The notes beneath the pieces are model-generated. The model ran no database searches, was not told the origin of the DNA, and saw only the letters and a list, made by a program, of their open reading frames with translations. Both the position numbers and the translations under genes were made by a program. From the NCBI GenBank assembly GCA_035439485.1, contig DAORKI010000005.1:1-64000 (forward strand): a stretch of 64,000 bases of DNA, read 5' to 3'. Of the stretch, positions 62,050-64,000 are shown one piece after another (within the stretch, counting starts at the first letter, position 1; each line of letters begins with the position of its first letter). Origin of the DNA: CAIKXD01 sp035439485 (lineage in GTDB: Bacteria > Bacteroidota > Bacteroidia > UBA4408).

Positions 62050-62913
62050 ATGAGACAACTCAAAATAACCAAATCAATTACCAACAGAGAGAGTGCATCA
62101 CTAGATAAATATTTACAGGAGATTGGTAGGGAGGAATTGATTAGTGCTGATGAGGAAGTTCAGTTAGCTAAGCGCATTAGAGAAGGTGATCAATCTGCTC
62201 TTGAAAAGTTAACCAAATCTAATTTAAGATTTGTTGTTTCAGTTGCTAAGCAATATCAAAATCAAGGATTAAGTCTACCCGATTTAATTAATGAAGGCAA
62301 TTTAGGTTTAATTAAGGCAGCCAAACGATTTGATGAAACGAGAGGTTTCAAGTTTATATCTTATGCAGTTTGGTGGATTCGTCAATCAATTTTACAAGCA
62401 TTGGCAGAACAAGCAAGAATCGTTCGTTTACCTTTAAATCAAGTTGGTTCATTAAATAAAATTAATAAGGCTTTTTCAAAACTAGAACAAGAGTTTGAAA
62501 GAACACCATCTGCTGAAGAATTAGCTGAAATACTTGATATAGCTGAAGATAAAGTGGCTGATACCATGCGCGTTTCTGGTCGTCACGTGAGTATGGATGC
62601 TCCTTTTGTGCAAGGTGAAGAAAACACGCTCCTAGATGTACTTATAAATAATGATTCTCCAAGAGCTGATACCATGTTAATTAGCGAATCATTGCAAAAA
62701 GAAATAGAGCGTTCTCTTTCAACATTAACTGAACGAGAAAGAGACGTGGTTAGATTATTTTATGGCATAGGATTTAACCATGAATACACTTTAGAAGAAA
62801 TTGGCGATAAATTTGATCTTACGCGTGAAAGAGTGCGTCAAATTAAAGAAAAAGCTATCAAAAGACTAAAACACTCCTCAAGAAGTAAGCATTTAAAGGC
62901 TTATTTAGGATAA
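62050..62913 (+). CDS. rpoD: RNA polymerase primary sigma factor
   Basis: A 287-residue sigma-70 of the short Bacteroidota type, lacking region 1.1 and the large non-conserved insert. Region 1.2 starts SLDKYLQEIGREEL, region 2 has FVVSVAKQYQNQGLSLPDLINEGNLGL and KFISYAVWWIRQSI, region 3 follows, and region 4 has EIGDKFDLTRERVRQIKEKA, the helix-turn-helix that reads the -33 element. It probably recognises the TAnnTTTG promoters noted in this window. Its own promoter has the same elements. A terminator follows 24 bases after the stop. Confidence 0.97.
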   Translation: MRQLKITKSITNRESASLDKYLQEIGREELISADEEVQLAKRIREGDQSALEKLTKSNLRFVVSVAKQYQNQGLSLPDLINEGNLGLIKAAKRFDETRGFKFISYAVWWIRQSILQALAEQARIVRLPLNQVGSLNKINKAFSKLEQEFERTPSAEELAEILDIAEDKVADTMRVSGRHVSMDAPFVQGEENTLLDVLINNDSPRADTMLISESLQKEIERSLSTLTERERDVVRLFYGIGFNHEYTLEEIGDKFDLTRERVRQIKEKAIKRLKHSSRSKHLKAYLG

Positions 62914-62937
62914 AGAAAATCAAGATTGGTTGGTGAC

Positions 62938-62980
62938 AAGGCTGCGGTGGTTGCAAAACTACTCAGCCTTTGTTTTTTTT
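62938..62980 (+). terminator. Terminator after rpoD
   Basis: A stem (62938-62944 with 62964-62970) with extra inner pairing and a T tract follows the rpoD stop. Confidence 0.85.
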
Positions 62981-63136
62981 ACGAATTTATTGAATATCAA
63001 TAAAGTATTTTTTAATTATTTATCAATAAAGGCTGGTTTATAATTATTTGACAATATTATGACCATTTACGTGTTTTAATTCGTTAAATTTGTATTTATA
63101 GAATTGTGGATAAGCCATTAAACTCACATTTAAAAA

Positions 63137-63142
63137 AGGAGG
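63137..63142 (+). promoter_or_regulatory. Strong Shine-Dalgarno sequence
   Basis: AGGAGG followed by a 4-base spacer (63143-63146) and the ATG at 63147. Strong SD sites are rare in Bacteroidota mRNAs, and no other gene here has one as good. It decides the start of the TPR gene. Confidence 0.75.
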
Positions 63143-63146
63143 GAAT

Positions 63147-64000
63147 ATGTACGAGGAATTTGAGCATGAAGATTTTAATAATAAAGATGGAGCAAAGTTG
63201 CTGGAGCGTTATGAGGAGATGATAAAGTATAACAGTGTTGCCTTTTTTGATGAAGATGAGTTTGATGAAATTATCGCTATGTATACCGATAATAGGGCCA
63301 TACAAAAAGCACTGAAGGCTGCCGAAATAGCTTTAGACCAACACCCATACAGTATTATATTTTTAGTACGACAGGCTCAATTGTATGGCGCATCAAATCA
63401 AATTCACAAGGCATTTGAAATATTATCCCGTGCCGAGGCTTTTGAACCAAATAATGAAGAAATTTGGGTCACCAAAGGTTCGCTTTTTAGTCATTTAAAT
63501 GAACACGATAAAGCAATATATAGTTTTAAACAGGCAGTAAAAATTAGTCAAGATCCTGATGAAATTTTTATGATGATTGCCATAGAGTATGAAAACAAAA
63601 AGGACTATCATAAAGCCATATATTTCTTAAAGAAGGCAATTGCCAATAACCCCAATAATGAGCTTGCCTTATTTGAATTAGCATGGTGTTTCGAAGAAGC
63701 GGGTATGATTGGTGAAAGTGTGGCCTATTACAACGAACTCATTGATATTGATCCGTATTCAGTTTCGGCCTGGTATAATTTAGGTGTAGCTTTTAACAAA
63801 CTAGCAAAATACGAAGAAGCCATAAGTGCTTTTGATTTTTGTATTGCCATTGAAGAAGCATTTTCATCAGCTTACTTTAACAAAGCAAATGCACTTGCTA
63901 ATCTTGAAAAGTATGAAGAAGCAATTGAAGTTTACAAACAAACATTTGAATACGAAGAGCCCGATGCCTACACGCACTATTATTTAGGCGAATGTTATGA
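63147..64000 (+). CDS. TPR repeat protein, cut by the right edge
   Basis: The frame opens at ATG 63147 and stays open for 284 codons to the window end. An acidic N terminus (MYEEFEHEDFNNKD) is followed by a chain of TPR motifs from about residue 50: examples are FEILSRAEAFEPNNEEIW, AIYSFKQAVKISQDPDEIF, AIYFLKKAIANNPNN and YYNELIDIDPYSVSAWY. No signal peptide is seen, so it is probably a cytoplasmic protein-interaction scaffold. The C terminus is not available. The start is fixed by the strong Shine-Dalgarno sequence just upstream. Its promoter is not clearly seen in the 166 bases after the rpoD terminator. Confidence 0.88.
   Translation, partial: MYEEFEHEDFNNKDGAKLLERYEEMIKYNSVAFFDEDEFDEIIAMYTDNRAIQKALKAAEIALDQHPYSIIFLVRQAQLYGASNQIHKAFEILSRAEAFEPNNEEIWVTKGSLFSHLNEHDKAIYSFKQAVKISQDPDEIFMMIAIEYENKKDYHKAIYFLKKAIANNPNNELALFELAWCFEEAGMIGESVAYYNELIDIDPYSVSAWYNLGVAFNKLAKYEEAISAFDFCIAIEEAFSSAYFNKANALANLEKYEEAIEVYKQTFEYEEPDAYTHYYLGECY

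Noticed and set aside
63096..63305. 69-codon minus-strand frame at the TPR gene start
   Set aside because: Antisense to the TPR gene, which has a strong start signal.
1..64000. CRISPR array, tRNA, rRNA, insertion sequence or prophage genes
   Set aside because: I saw no spaced direct repeats, transposase or integrase motifs or tRNA cloverleaf. A computed repeat and tRNA search would be needed to exclude weak cases.

Overview
The window is a chromosomal segment of a Bacteroidota bacterium, probably a Sphingobacteriia/Chitinophagia-like or Flavobacteriia-like environmental lineage. The DNA is A+T-rich. Most genes lack a Shine-Dalgarno sequence, and several are preceded by the Bacteroidota -7 element TAnnTTTG. 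There are type IX secretion (T9SS) C-terminal sorting domains, a short 287-residue primary sigma factor, DUF1573 proteins, a SusD-less TonB receptor and a typical small SRP RNA. I found no transposase, integrase, CRISPR array, tRNA or rRNA.

Layout. 1-6551: a DUF1684 lipoprotein-like exported protein, then a minus-strand operon yfiR-like / TonB receptor / hybrid histidine kinase. 6905-13541: valS, an M61 peptidase, a NUDIX hydrolase and two lipoproteins (one an alpha/beta hydrolase). 13586-17393 (minus): fdhD, a transaldolase-like gene, the SRP RNA, a hypothetical gene, murQ and an SCO1-type copper protein. 17603-20491: three DUF1573 proteins, two of them behind sigma-54-like sites, and an aminotransferase. 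20521-22119 (minus): a polytopic GT-C-like membrane protein.

22638-35103 is a surface-polysaccharide locus of twelve genes on the plus strand. It holds a full CDP-3,6-dideoxyhexose pathway (RfbF, RfbG, RfbH and an iron-sulfur reductase). A ThDP-dependent YerE-like enzyme and a short-chain reductase are embedded in it, which predicts a branched yersiniose-type sugar. A WecD/WecE pair (Fuc4NAc synthesis), two polyprenyl-phosphate-type GT2 enzymes, a GT11 fucosyltransferase-like enzyme and another GT2 follow. A second envelope locus at 48158-51592 has two Wzz-type proteins and an O-antigen ligase. The second Wzz and the ligase are joined across an 11-A homopolymer in a way that suggests recoding or an indel.

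Between and after these loci lie a DEAD-box helicase, two paralogous T9SS cargo proteins and a LamG T9SS protein. An orphan HPt protein, a GreA-like small protein, RluF, two unknown proteins and a DUF6445 protein are also present. Then come a D-cysteine desulfhydrase/ACC deaminase homologue, fumarylacetoacetase and a CCG-domain protein. A large TPR protein, CutC, a GH2 beta-mannosidase lacking an internal domain, an ABC-F protein with a degenerate second ATPase site and RpoD follow. A TPR protein is cut by the right edge.

Functional themes. Two loci probably build, polymerise and ligate an O-polysaccharide, the class of molecule that can anchor T9SS cargo, and three T9SS cargo genes lie between them. 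The most unusual items are the branched-sugar pathway, the Wzz/ligase A-run, the sigma-54-like sites before the DUF1573 genes, and the hybrid kinase whose HPt histidine is replaced by proline while an intact HPt is encoded elsewhere.
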